Shown piece after piece: positions 5,800 to 13,913 of a stretch of 13,913 nucleotides of DNA. This stretch comes from Mycobacterium sp. Its GTDB lineage: Bacteria; Actinomycetota; Actinomycetes; Mycobacteriales; Mycobacteriaceae. A program made the position numbers and the translations under genes. Where the stretch lies: positions 1 through 13,913 of the forward strand of contig JAGQTR010000021.1 in assembly GCA_020438915.1 (NCBI GenBank). The letters are read 5' to 3'. Each line of letters starts with the position of its first letter. The stretch's first letter is position 1. The notes below the pieces were generated by a model that was not told where the DNA came from, ran no database searches, and saw only the letters and a list, made by a program, of their open reading frames with translations.

Positions 5800-7350
5800 A
5801 TGGGCATGCTGGGTGCCAAAGCGATGGGCGGGATCGCGGCAGCGGCTGTCTCCGTCGGCGTGGCCCAGCTGATCGCGGCCGCGTTCGGACCCGAGGCCGA
5901 CGTCCGCACCGCGGTCGGATCCGCGGTCATCGACCTGACTCCGGGCCCGGTCAAGGAATGGGCCATCCAGACGTTCGGGACATCGGACAAGCTGGTGCTC
6001 GGCGTGCTCGTGCTGCTGGTCATCGCGGTGCTCGCCGCGGTCGCGGGGATCTGCGAGACTGCCCGCCGACCGGCCGGAAGCGCACTGATCGCGGCCGCCG
6101 GCGTCGCCGGATGCGCCGCAGTGCTATCCCGCGCCGGCGCGACCGTCGTCGATATCGTGCCGACAGTTGTGGGCGCGGTGTGCGGGGTAACAGTGCTCCG
6201 GCTCTTGGTCTCGCGGCGATTCAGCGACTTCAGCGACTCGGTGCCCGAGCCGGAGCGTCCGGACGCACCAGACCGCGGCCGACGGCTGTCTCTGGTCACT
6301 CTGGGCCTGCTTGCCGCCGGCGCGGCGAGCGGTGTCGCGGGCGTCGTCATCGGCAGGCTGAAGTCCTCGGTTGCCGGAGATCGCCAGGACTTCGCGTTAC
6401 CGGCGGTGGACGTCGCCGCTCCCCCGATACCGGCCGCGGTTCAGCCGAAAGGCGTTGCCCTGCCGTCGTTCGTGACCAGCAATGCCGATTTCTACCGTAT
6501 CGACACCGCGTTGAGGGTGCCCCAGCTCAGCCGCGCCGACTGGCAGCTGCGGATCCACGGCATGGTGGACCGGGAAATGACCTACCGTTTCGCCGATCTC
6601 GACCGATTCGAGACTGTCGAGAAAGTGGTGACACTGACGTGTGTCTCCAACCCTATTGGGGGCGAACTGATTTCGAATGCAACCTGGGTCGGCTACCGGG
6701 TGCGGGACCTGCTGGCCGAGGCCGGCGTGCAAACCGACGCCGACATGGTGCTGTCCATGTCGACCGATGGGTGGACCGCCGGCACCCCGGTCGAGGCGCT
6801 CACCGCCGACGACGCATTGCTGGCGATCGGCATGAACGGTGAGCCGCTGCCCACCGAACACGGCTATCCCGCGCGACTGGTCGTTCCCGGCCTCTACGGC
6901 TATGTCTCGGCCACCAAATGGGTGGTCGATCTGGAGCTCACCCGCTTCGACCGCGCGAAAGCGTATTGGACGCAACGAGGTTGGTCAGCCCGCGGGCCGA
7001 TCAAGACGCAGTCCCGCATCGACGTGCCGCGGGCCGGTCGGGATGTACCGGTCGGACCGGTGCGGTTCGGCGGCGTGGCCTGGGCTCAGGACCGCGGCGT
7101 GCAAGACGTCGAAGTCCAGATCGACAGTCCAAGCGGGCAAGGCGACTGGCAGCGCGCTGAATTGGGCGCAGCGTACTCGGGCGAGACCTGGCGGCTGTGG
7201 AGCTTCGACTGGGAGGCCCGCGAAACCGGGTTCCACAAAATCACGGTGCGGGCAACCGATAACACCGGATACACACAGACATCCGAGCGGGCCGACCCGG
7301 TACCCGACGGCGCGACCGGCTGGCACTCGATCACCTTCGCCGTCCGGTGA
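5800..7350 (+). CDS. Membrane-anchored sulfite-oxidase-type molybdopterin oxidoreductase
   Basis: A 516-residue fusion. Four to five hydrophobic segments (about 12-30, 64-85, 93-110, 118-137, 163-186) precede a soluble region of the oxidoreductase molybdopterin-binding fold (about 222-382). TLTCVSNPIGG contains Cys281, at the position of the Mo-coordinating cysteine, and GYPARLVVPGLYG (355-367) is characteristic. A sulfite-oxidase-type dimerisation domain follows (about 420-505). Heme-binding and Tat twin-arginine motifs are not seen; the catalytic part should follow the last membrane helix, probably on the outer face. The electron acceptor and substrate are unknown; M. tuberculosis Rv0218 is of this general type (recalled). 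TAGTTT at 5787-5792 places a transcript start at or next to ATG 5800, suggesting a leaderless mRNA. An ATG at 5806 with GGAAAG seven bases upstream is the alternative. Confidence 0.88.
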   Translation: MGMLGAKAMGGIAAAAVSVGVAQLIAAAFGPEADVRTAVGSAVIDLTPGPVKEWAIQTFGTSDKLVLGVLVLLVIAVLAAVAGICETARRPAGSALIAAAGVAGCAAVLSRAGATVVDIVPTVVGAVCGVTVLRLLVSRRFSDFSDSVPEPERPDAPDRGRRLSLVTLGLLAAGAASGVAGVVIGRLKSSVAGDRQDFALPAVDVAAPPIPAAVQPKGVALPSFVTSNADFYRIDTALRVPQLSRADWQLRIHGMVDREMTYRFADLDRFETVEKVVTLTCVSNPIGGELISNATWVGYRVRDLLAEAGVQTDADMVLSMSTDGWTAGTPVEALTADDALLAIGMNGEPLPTEHGYPARLVVPGLYGYVSATKWVVDLELTRFDRAKAYWTQRGWSARGPIKTQSRIDVPRAGRDVPVGPVRFGGVAWAQDRGVQDVEVQIDSPSGQGDWQRAELGAAYSGETWRLWSFDWEARETGFHKITVRATDNTGYTQTSERADPVPDGATGWHSITFAVR

Positions 7351-7444
7351 CGCACCACAGCGCCGAAATGGCAGTTAAGCAGGCCCGTTCTCGCACTTTC
7401 GCTGTCACACTGCGATCTCGGCACATCGGCTACGAGGTGGCGGG

Positions 7445-9005
<1,561 letters not shown>

Positions 9006-9007
<2 letters not shown>

Positions 9008-9027
9008 CCGGGTGAGGCAACCCGGTC
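9006..9027 (+). terminator. Hairpin at the ligB stop codon
   Basis: GACCGGGT-GAGGCA-ACCCGGTC is a perfect 8-bp stem with a 6-nt loop, beginning inside the ligB stop codon. There is no U tail, so any termination would be of the U-less actinobacterial type. A second dyad (9027-9033 CCAGCCG with 9048-9054 CGGCTGG) follows immediately, making a tandem pair before the transporter gene. Confidence 0.5.
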
Positions 9028-9054
9028 CAGCCGTCATCGGCCGGACGCGGCTGG

Positions 9055-9060
9055 CATGAT
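9055..9060 (+). promoter_or_regulatory. Weak candidate -10 for the MFS transporter gene
   Basis: CATGAT lies 35 bp before the transporter ATG and after the two hairpins. No -35 match was found. It is listed only because the hairpins imply that the transporter needs its own start. Confidence 0.2.
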
Positions 9061-9094
9061 GTCGTTTTGCTGAACTTGGCTGAGAGGCACACAG

Positions 9095-10486
9095 ATGAGC
9101 AGCGACATCGCCGACGGCGACCTCATCGACGGGGTTCCCCGCCGACGCATCGTCCTGGCATCGATGATCGGCACCACGATCGAGTTCTACGACTTCTACA
9201 TCTATGCCACGGCCGCGGTCTCGGTGTTCCCGCACCTGTTCTTCCCCAAGAGCAATTCGACAACAGCACTTCTGGCGTCGCTGGCCACCTTCGGACTTGC
9301 CTTCGTCGCCCGCCCGGTCGGCTCGATCCTGTTCGGCCACTTCGGCGATCGGGCGGGCCGCAAGACCACCCTCGTGGCGTCCCTGCTGCTGATGGGCATC
9401 GCGACCTTCGCCATCGGGCTGTTGCCGACCTATTCGCAGGTGGGGATCATCGCCCCGGTCCTGCTGGCGATCATGCGTTTCTCGCAGGGGTTGGCCCTGG
9501 GCGGCGAATGGAGTGGTGCGGCCCTGCTGGCTACCGAAACCGCCAAACCCGGTCGGCGTGGTTGGGCCGCCATGTGGCCGCAACTGGGGGCACCCTTCGG
9601 ATTCCTGCTGGCCAACGGACTGTTCGTGTCGCTGATCCTGTGGATGGGGCACAGCAACGTGACACCCGATGTGGACGGGGCCTTTCTGACCTGGGGTTGG
9701 CGCATCCCGTTTCTGGCGAGCGCGGTGATGGTCGCCATCGGCCTGTATGTGCGGTTGCGCATTCTGGAGACACCGGTCTTCACCCGCGCCGTCGCGCGGG
9801 GCGAGAAGGTGAAGGCCCCGGTGACCGAGGTCTTCCGAACCAGTTGGCGCCAACTGATCATCGGCACCTTCGTGATGCTCGCGACGTACACGATCTTCTA
9901 CATCGTGACGACCTGGGCGCTCAGTTACGGGACCGGCAAGAAGCCGCCGGGCGGCGCGGGCCTCGGGTTCGGCTACGTCGAGTTTCTGCAGTTGCAGTTG
10001 ATCGCGGTGTTGTTCTTCGCTGCGACACTTCCCCTGTCCGGGCTGTTGTCGGACCGATTCGGTCGGCGCCGTTCGCTGCTTGTGGTCACCGCCGCCATCA
10101 TGGGCTACAGCGCACTGTTCGCCCCGATGCTCGGTTCCGGCAGCACGTCAACGGGTACGATGCTGCTTTTCCTGATCATCGGAATGACGTTGATGGGCTT
10201 CACCTTCGGGCCGATGAGCGCCGTTCTGCCCGAGCTGTTCCCGACGAATGTCCGCTATACCGGCTCAGGCATCTCCTACAACGTGGCCAGCATCCTGGGC
10301 GCGGCGGTGGCACCGTTCATCGCCACCTGGTTGGCAACGACGTACGGGGTCGGCTGGGTGGGCCTGTATCTGTTCATCGCGGCGTCGCTGAGTTTCGCTG
10401 CGATAGCGATCATGCGCGAAACCAAGGACACCTCATTGGACACCGCCGATCGGGCAGCAGACCTTCGCACGGCGATCACCCCCTGA
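9095..10486 (+). CDS. MFS transporter, metabolite:H+ symporter (MHS/ShiA-ProP-like)
   Basis: A 463-residue integral membrane protein with the 12-helix pattern of the major facilitator superfamily. The opening ASMIGTTIEFYDFYIY (22-37) and FSQGLALGGEWSGA (129-142) are hallmarks of the MHS subfamily, which imports carboxylates and zwitterions such as shikimate, alpha-ketoglutarate and proline/betaine with protons. The signature GHFGDRAGRK is at 81-90, with its half-repeat SGLLSDRFGRRRS at 315-327. The substrate cannot be deduced. The ATG at 9095 has GAGAGG upstream. Its last 11 bp overlap the end of the convergent LLM oxidoreductase gene, so the two transcripts must be antisense at their 3' ends. 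Confidence 0.93.
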   Translation: MSSDIADGDLIDGVPRRRIVLASMIGTTIEFYDFYIYATAAVSVFPHLFFPKSNSTTALLASLATFGLAFVARPVGSILFGHFGDRAGRKTTLVASLLLMGIATFAIGLLPTYSQVGIIAPVLLAIMRFSQGLALGGEWSGAALLATETAKPGRRGWAAMWPQLGAPFGFLLANGLFVSLILWMGHSNVTPDVDGAFLTWGWRIPFLASAVMVAIGLYVRLRILETPVFTRAVARGEKVKAPVTEVFRTSWRQLIIGTFVMLATYTIFYIVTTWALSYGTGKKPPGGAGLGFGYVEFLQLQLIAVLFFAATLPLSGLLSDRFGRRRSLLVVTAAIMGYSALFAPMLGSGSTSTGTMLLFLIIGMTLMGFTFGPMSAVLPELFPTNVRYTGSGISYNVASILGAAVAPFIATWLATTYGVGWVGLYLFIAASLSFAAIAIMRETKDTSLDTADRAADLRTAITP

Positions 10487-11522
10487 CCGCGCGGTATGCG
10501 GTGATGATGGGTTCGAGTTCGGTGGGGGTCGCCCCGTGCATGATCACCGCGTCCGCGCCGTAGTCGAACTCCTTGCGCACCCGGGCCACACACTGCCGCG
10601 CCGAGCCGGTAGCCGACGGTTCCAGCCATTCGTCGGGGATCAGGGTGGCGATGTGTTCGATTTGCTCGGCGGTGGCCTTGTGGTCGATGCCGCCGCCCAC
10701 TGACTGCACCACCTCGTCATCCCGGAAGCGTTGCAGTACAGCGGGATCCCAGCGATTGGTGTTGACCAACAGCTCACCGTAGCCCTGCAGATAGGTGGCC
10801 AACCGGCCCACGGTCTTCTTCAGCCTCAGTTCCTCGGGAAGGTGGTCACCGACGGTGGCCAAGCACGACCACACGCGGACGTCGGCGGGGTCACGGCCAG
10901 CCTGCTCAGCGGCGTCCTTGACGGTCTTGACGGCACGTTGCAGCGTCTCGGGCGTGAAGTAGGTGTGCAGGATGACGTCGTCGAACTCGCGGCCGCCCAG
11001 CGCCAGAGTCTGGGGGCCGAACGCGACGAGCGCGAGCCGGATGTCCTCGTTGAAGTCGGGATCGAGGAAGAGCACCGGGTACTTGCCGAGGGGCCCGTCG
11101 TAGTTGAAGACAACCTCACCGTGCCACAGTCGGCGCATGACCTGTGCGAAGTCCTCCATCTGCGCGGTGGTCACCGCCGGTACACCGAACGCGTTGTACA
11201 TCGCCGCGATCCCACGTCCGATCCCGAGGGTGAAGCGACCGCCGGAAAGCCGATGCATGGTGGTCGCCCACGACCCGATGATGAGCGGATGACGAGTGTT
11301 GTGATTCGTTGCCGCCGTGGCGATCTGGATGCGGGTCGTCACCGCGCACGCCGCGCCGACCAGCGAGGAGGCCTCCTTGACGTTCCAGCGCTCGGAGATG
11401 AAGCCGGTACCGAAACCCAATTGCTCACCGAGGCGGGCCTCGTCCATCAGCGCCGCCGGGCCTGCATCTCCGGCTCCGGCCAGCAAGTAGTAGCCCAGCT
11501 CATCCAAAACCGGTTGTGTCAT
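10476..11522 (-). CDS. LLM-class F420-dependent oxidoreductase
   Basis: A 348-residue luciferase-like TIM-barrel protein. In mycobacteria such proteins usually use deazaflavin F420 for hydride transfer. Supporting features are ALMDEARLGEQLGFGTGFISERW near the N-terminus (25-46), the family signature SGGRFTLGIGRG (93-104), and ATAATNHNTRHP (68-79), which matches the cofactor-side strand of the family. Overall it resembles the MSMEG_2249-type subfamily as I recall it; this was not checked. The ATG at 11522 follows GAGGGCGGA. In-frame upstream codons to 11744 have no support and would overlap the facing gene. It is divergent from the acyl-CoA synthetase gene, and its end overlaps the transporter gene. 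The substrate is unknown; a lipid or carboxylate-CoA pathway with its neighbours is only suggested. Confidence 0.9.
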   Translation of the reverse strand: MTQPVLDELGYYLLAGAGDAGPAALMDEARLGEQLGFGTGFISERWNVKEASSLVGAACAVTTRIQIATAATNHNTRHPLIIGSWATTMHRLSGGRFTLGIGRGIAAMYNAFGVPAVTTAQMEDFAQVMRRLWHGEVVFNYDGPLGKYPVLFLDPDFNEDIRLALVAFGPQTLALGGREFDDVILHTYFTPETLQRAVKTVKDAAEQAGRDPADVRVWSCLATVGDHLPEELRLKKTVGRLATYLQGYGELLVNTNRWDPAVLQRFRDDEVVQSVGGGIDHKATAEQIEHIATLIPDEWLEPSATGSARQCVARVRKEFDYGADAVIMHGATPTELEPIITAYRAVRG

Positions 11523-11601
11523 TCCGCCCTCGATCCGCTCGCATCTACGCTGACCTGCGCTACCGAGCCTACGGGTACGCCGCTGATTTTCGGCGGCCCG
11601 A

Positions 11602-11607
11602 TAGAGT
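11602..11607 (+). promoter_or_regulatory. Candidate -10 of the acyl-CoA synthetase gene
   Basis: TAGAGT (TANNNT) lies 36 bp before the ATG at 11644, giving a leader of about 30 nt. No good -35 was found. The 121-bp divergent region has no strong palindrome, only GCCGC/GCGGC around 11580-11598, so no operator is called. Confidence 0.35.
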
Positions 11608-11643
11608 GATCCCGCTGCTTGCCCACCAGTCATGAGAGGCCTT

Positions 11644-13296
11644 ATGCCCGAGTCGATCCAGTTCACCGTCCCAGCAGCCGCGGATGCAGTCACAGCGGTG
11701 ATCGGCGATCGTGAGTTCATCATCCAGGGCGAGCGTCGCTTCACCTACACCCAGGTCGTGGAGAGATCCAATCGGTTGGCGACCTTCCTGCACTCCCGCG
11801 GGTTGGGGTGTCACACCGAACGCTCACAGTTGGCCGGCCACGAGGTCGGGCAGGACCTGCTGGGCATCTACGCCCACAACGGCCCCGAGTACGTCGAAGC
11901 GATGTTGGGGTCCTGGCGGGCCCGCGTCGCCCCCTTCAACGTCAACTACCGGTATGTGAAGAGCGAGTTGCGGTATCTGCTGGCGGACTCCGGTGCGACG
12001 GCACTGCTCTATCACGGCGCCTTCGCACCGCGACTGGCCGAGGTGCTGGACGACCTCCCACAGCTGCAGGTGCTCATTCAGATCGCCGACGATTCGGGCA
12101 ACGCGCTGCTGCCCGGCGCCGTCGACTACGAGTCGATCGTGGCCGCCGGGCCCGCCGGGGTGCCGCCGGTCCAGCCCTCACCCGATGACCTGTATGTCCT
12201 GTACACCGGCGGCACGACGGGCATGCCCAAGGGTGTGCTGTGGCGGCAGCACGACATCTTCATGACTTCCTTCGGCGGCCGCAGCCTCTACACCGGCGAA
12301 CTGGCCACCAGCTACCAGGACATCGCCGACCGCTGTGCTGAGGCGCCCGGCACCAAACTCATGGTGTTGCCCCCGCTGATGCACGGCGCCGCGCAGTGGG
12401 CGATGTTGACGGCGATGACCACCGGGCAGTCCGTGGTGTTCTCTTCGGTGACAAGTCATCTCGACACCGAGGACGTGGTACGCACCATCGAACGGGAGAA
12501 GGTTCTTGCCGTCACGGTGGTCGGGGATGCGATGGCCCGCCCGCTCGCGGAGGCGTTCGAGCAGACCACCGCAGATCTGTCGTCGCTTGCCGTGGTTGCC
12601 AACGGCGGCGCACAGCTGACCCCGACCGCCAAGCAGCGGTTGATCGATTGCAAGGCCAACTTGATGGTCGTCGACGGTGTGGGCTCCTCGGAGACCGGCG
12701 CCCAGATGACGCACATGTCGGCCTCCGGCGCGGTGTCCACCGGAAAGTTCACCGCGGGACCGGACACCTTCGTCGCTGCCGAGGATCTCGGCTCCATCCT
12801 GGAACCCGGTCACGACGGTATGGGCTGGCTGGCGCAGCGCGGCTACGTTCCGCTGGGCTACAAGGGTGACGCGGTCAAGACGGCGGCGACATTCCCCGTC
12901 ATCGCCGGGGTGCGGTATTCGGTCCCCGGCGACCGCGCCCGCCATCTGCCGGACGGTTCGATCGAACTCCTCGGCCGAGATTCGGTGACGATCAACTCCG
13001 GGGGCGAGAAAATCTTCGCCGAGGAGGTGGAGTCGGCCATCGCGTCACACCCCGCCGTTGCCGATGTGGTGGTCGCGGGCCGGCCCAGCGAGCGGTGGGG
13101 ACAGGAGGTGGTGGCCGTCGTCGCACTGGTTGGCGGCGCCCATGCCGAAGCCCACGAGATCATCGAGCACGCCGCCGGGAATATCGCCCGCTACAAGCTA
13201 CCCAAGGCGGTGGTGTTCCGGCCGGCCATCGAACGTAGCCCGGCGGGTAAGGCCGACTACCGATGGGCGCGCGAACAGGCCATCAGCGACCTCTGA
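11644..13296 (+). CDS. Fatty-acyl/aryl-CoA synthetase (FadD family)
   Basis: ANL-superfamily AMP-forming acyl-CoA ligase of 550 residues, of the FadD19-like sort. It activates a carboxylic acid with ATP to an acyl-adenylate and then to the CoA thioester. The P-loop YTGGTTGMPKG is at 187-197, GSSETG at 347-352 and PGD with Asp430. The hinge is LGRDS (443-447), INSGGEKIFAEEVE is at 450-463, and the catalytic Lys536 lies in SPAGKADYRW. All core residues are present, so it should be active. The LGCHTERSQLAGHEVGQD stretch (about 54-71) before the conserved HNG motif is a known form within actinobacterial FadDs. The ATG at 11644 has AGAGG four bases upstream; the ATG at 11632 would include that site. 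The substrate, sterol side chain or other acid, cannot be told from sequence. Confidence 0.93.
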   Translation: MPESIQFTVPAAADAVTAVIGDREFIIQGERRFTYTQVVERSNRLATFLHSRGLGCHTERSQLAGHEVGQDLLGIYAHNGPEYVEAMLGSWRARVAPFNVNYRYVKSELRYLLADSGATALLYHGAFAPRLAEVLDDLPQLQVLIQIADDSGNALLPGAVDYESIVAAGPAGVPPVQPSPDDLYVLYTGGTTGMPKGVLWRQHDIFMTSFGGRSLYTGELATSYQDIADRCAEAPGTKLMVLPPLMHGAAQWAMLTAMTTGQSVVFSSVTSHLDTEDVVRTIEREKVLAVTVVGDAMARPLAEAFEQTTADLSSLAVVANGGAQLTPTAKQRLIDCKANLMVVDGVGSSETGAQMTHMSASGAVSTGKFTAGPDTFVAAEDLGSILEPGHDGMGWLAQRGYVPLGYKGDAVKTAATFPVIAGVRYSVPGDRARHLPDGSIELLGRDSVTINSGGEKIFAEEVESAIASHPAVADVVVAGRPSERWGQEVVAVVALVGGAHAEAHEIIEHAAGNIARYKLPKAVVFRPAIERSPAGKADYRWAREQAISDL

Positions 13297-13379
13297 ACCA
13301 TCGCCCGCCCCCGTCAGAGCGCTTCCAGCATCGGCCCGTTCGGCCAGTCGCCGGGCTCTTTCGGCGAGGCCGGTCGCGA

Positions 13380-13385
13380 TAGTCT
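13380..13385 (+). promoter_or_regulatory. Candidate -10 of the NYN nuclease gene (leaderless)
   Basis: TAGTCT fits TANNNT and ends 7 nt before the ATG at 13393, so transcription would start at the A of the start codon. No Shine-Dalgarno is present (the bases before ATG are GACTCGG), which agrees with a leaderless mRNA. The -35 region is weak. Confidence 0.45.
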
Positions 13386-13392
13386 GACTCGG

Positions 13393-13773
13393 ATGCGCTG
13401 GATCGTCGACGGGATGAACGTCATCGGCTGTCGCCCGGATGGCTGGTGGCGAAACCGGCACGGCGCCATGGCCGCGCTGGTCGACCACCTGGAGCAGTGG
13501 GCGCGTCGCGAGGACGCCGAGGTGACCGTCGTGTTTGAGCGCCCGCCGACGCCACCGATCGAATCGGCCGTCGTGACCGTCGCGCACGCGCCCGCTGCGG
13601 CCCCGAACTCCGCCGACGACGAGATCGTGAGGATGATCCGTTCCAGCGAACATCCTGAACACATCCAGGTCGCGACGTCCGACCGCGGCCTGGCCGAGCG
13701 GGTGCGCTCAGCTCGGGCGAACGTGTTCCCGGCAGCACGGCTTCGCGACATGATCGACCCGCACCCCGGATAG
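13393..13773 (+). CDS. NYN-domain (YacP/PIN-like) putative ribonuclease
   Basis: A compact 126-residue protein covering a single NYN domain of the YacP type. These PIN-like folds bind Mg2+ or Mn2+ and are thought to cleave RNA. IVDGMNVIG (4-12) supplies Asp6 and Asn9, SADDEIVRMI (73-82) supplies the Asp75/Asp76 pair, and VATSDRGLAERV (93-104) supplies Asp97. This is the expected set of acidic residues. No extra domain is fused and no antitoxin-like gene is next to it, so a toxin role is not supported. It stands alone between the convergent crotonase and the fadD gene, probably with its own leaderless promoter. The RNA target is unknown. Confidence 0.85.
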   Translation: MRWIVDGMNVIGCRPDGWWRNRHGAMAALVDHLEQWARREDAEVTVVFERPPTPPIESAVVTVAHAPAAAPNSADDEIVRMIRSSEHPEHIQVATSDRGLAERVRSARANVFPAARLRDMIDPHPG

Positions 13774-13806
13774 GGCATTCAGTTGCATTTTCGATGAGTG
13801 CGGCTC

Positions 13807-13838
13807 CACCGCCCGGTTAGGGTTCGCCGGGGGCGGTG
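13807..13838. terminator. Bidirectional terminator-like hairpin between convergent genes
   Basis: CACCGCCC (13807-13814) and GGGCGGTG (13831-13838) form a perfect 8-bp stem. Inner GG/CC pairs narrow the loop to about 10 nt with a small bulge. It lies midway between the NYN gene stop (13773) and the crotonase stop (13861), which face each other, so it could stop transcripts from both sides. There is no long T-run. Confidence 0.55.
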
Positions 13839-13860
13839 CCGCCACCTGCCCCCAGGTCGA

Positions 13861-13913
13861 TCAGGTGCCCGTCCAGTTGGGCTTGCGTTTCTCGGCGAAC
13901 GCCGTGGCACCCT
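13861..13913 (-). CDS. Enoyl-CoA hydratase/isomerase (crotonase) C-terminus, partial
   Basis: Only the last 17 codons and the stop are inside the window. They read GATAFAEKRKPNWTGT before the stop. AFxEKRxPxWxG is the common C-terminal ending of crotonase-family enoyl-CoA hydratases, whose last helix contributes to the neighbouring active site of the trimer. The gene enters from the right edge on the minus strand. A crotonase beside a FadD fits acyl-CoA degradation, but too little is visible to assign a subclass. Confidence 0.8.
   Translation of the reverse strand, partial: GATAFAEKRKPNWTGT

Noticed and set aside
7351..7444. Possible DNA-damage promoter (TGTCACAC) or SOS box upstream of ligB.
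   Set aside because: TGTCACAC only partly fits the PafBC/RecA-independent motif, there is no TANNNT at the required distance, and no LexA palindrome (TCGAAC-N4-GTTCGA) is present.
13393..13773. NYN nuclease as the toxin of a toxin-antitoxin pair.
   Set aside because: No small antitoxin-like reading frame lies next to it, and YacP-type single NYN domains are usually solitary housekeeping proteins.
13314..13778. Long minus-strand open frame antisense to the NYN gene, ending PKEPGDWPNGPMLEAL.
   Set aside because: Its last 20 codons have protein-like composition, but most of it is the mirror of the well-supported NYN gene and it has no family motif. Antisense open frames are common in GC-rich DNA. 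It could be a remnant of a lost gene only if a search matched the tail.

Overview
The window is high-GC actinobacterial DNA, most likely from a Mycobacterium or Mycolicibacterium chromosome. Several neighbouring proteins read as close relatives of M. tuberculosis proteins recalled from memory: NrdI/NrdH (Rv3052c/Rv3053c), an SDR (Rv3057c), a TetR regulator (Rv3058c), CYP136 (Rv3059) and DNA ligase LigB (Rv3062). Their order here matches that genome, with differences. No dinB/quinone-reductase block lies between nrdH and the SDR. The stretch between cyp136 and ligB holds three other genes. No database search was possible.

Layout. 1-484 (minus): 3' side of nrdHI(E), with two candidate NrdR boxes 32 bp apart upstream (about 579-626). 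777-2358 (minus): tetR followed by an SDR. A 119-bp divergent region with a perfect 8+8 palindrome separates tetR from cyp136 (2478-3959, plus). 3969-4466 (minus): a stand-alone LeuA-type regulatory domain, preceded by a possible promoter, leader peptide and hairpin. 4652-5704 (minus): an APH-fold phosphotransferase. 5800-7350 (plus): a membrane-anchored sulfite-oxidase-type molybdenum protein. 7445-9007 (plus): ligB. 9095-10486 (plus): an MHS-type MFS transporter, overlapping tail to tail with an F420/LLM oxidoreductase (10476-11522, minus). The oxidoreductase is divergent from an acyl-CoA synthetase (11644-13296, plus). 13393-13773 (plus): a NYN/YacP-like nuclease. 13861-13913 (minus): the last codons of a crotonase.

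How the genes fit together. The first third is deoxyribonucleotide synthesis plus a self-contained oxidation module: TetR probably controls both its own operon with the SDR and the facing cyp136. The right half is typical mycobacterial lipid/carboxylate metabolism (transporter, F420 oxidoreductase, acyl-CoA ligase, crotonase), but no shared substrate can be read from sequence. No tRNA, rRNA, CRISPR array, insertion sequence or prophage was seen. The most unusual item is the LeuA-regulatory-domain-only gene with its possible attenuator-like leader. Everything else belongs to known families, and no clearly new multi-gene system was found.
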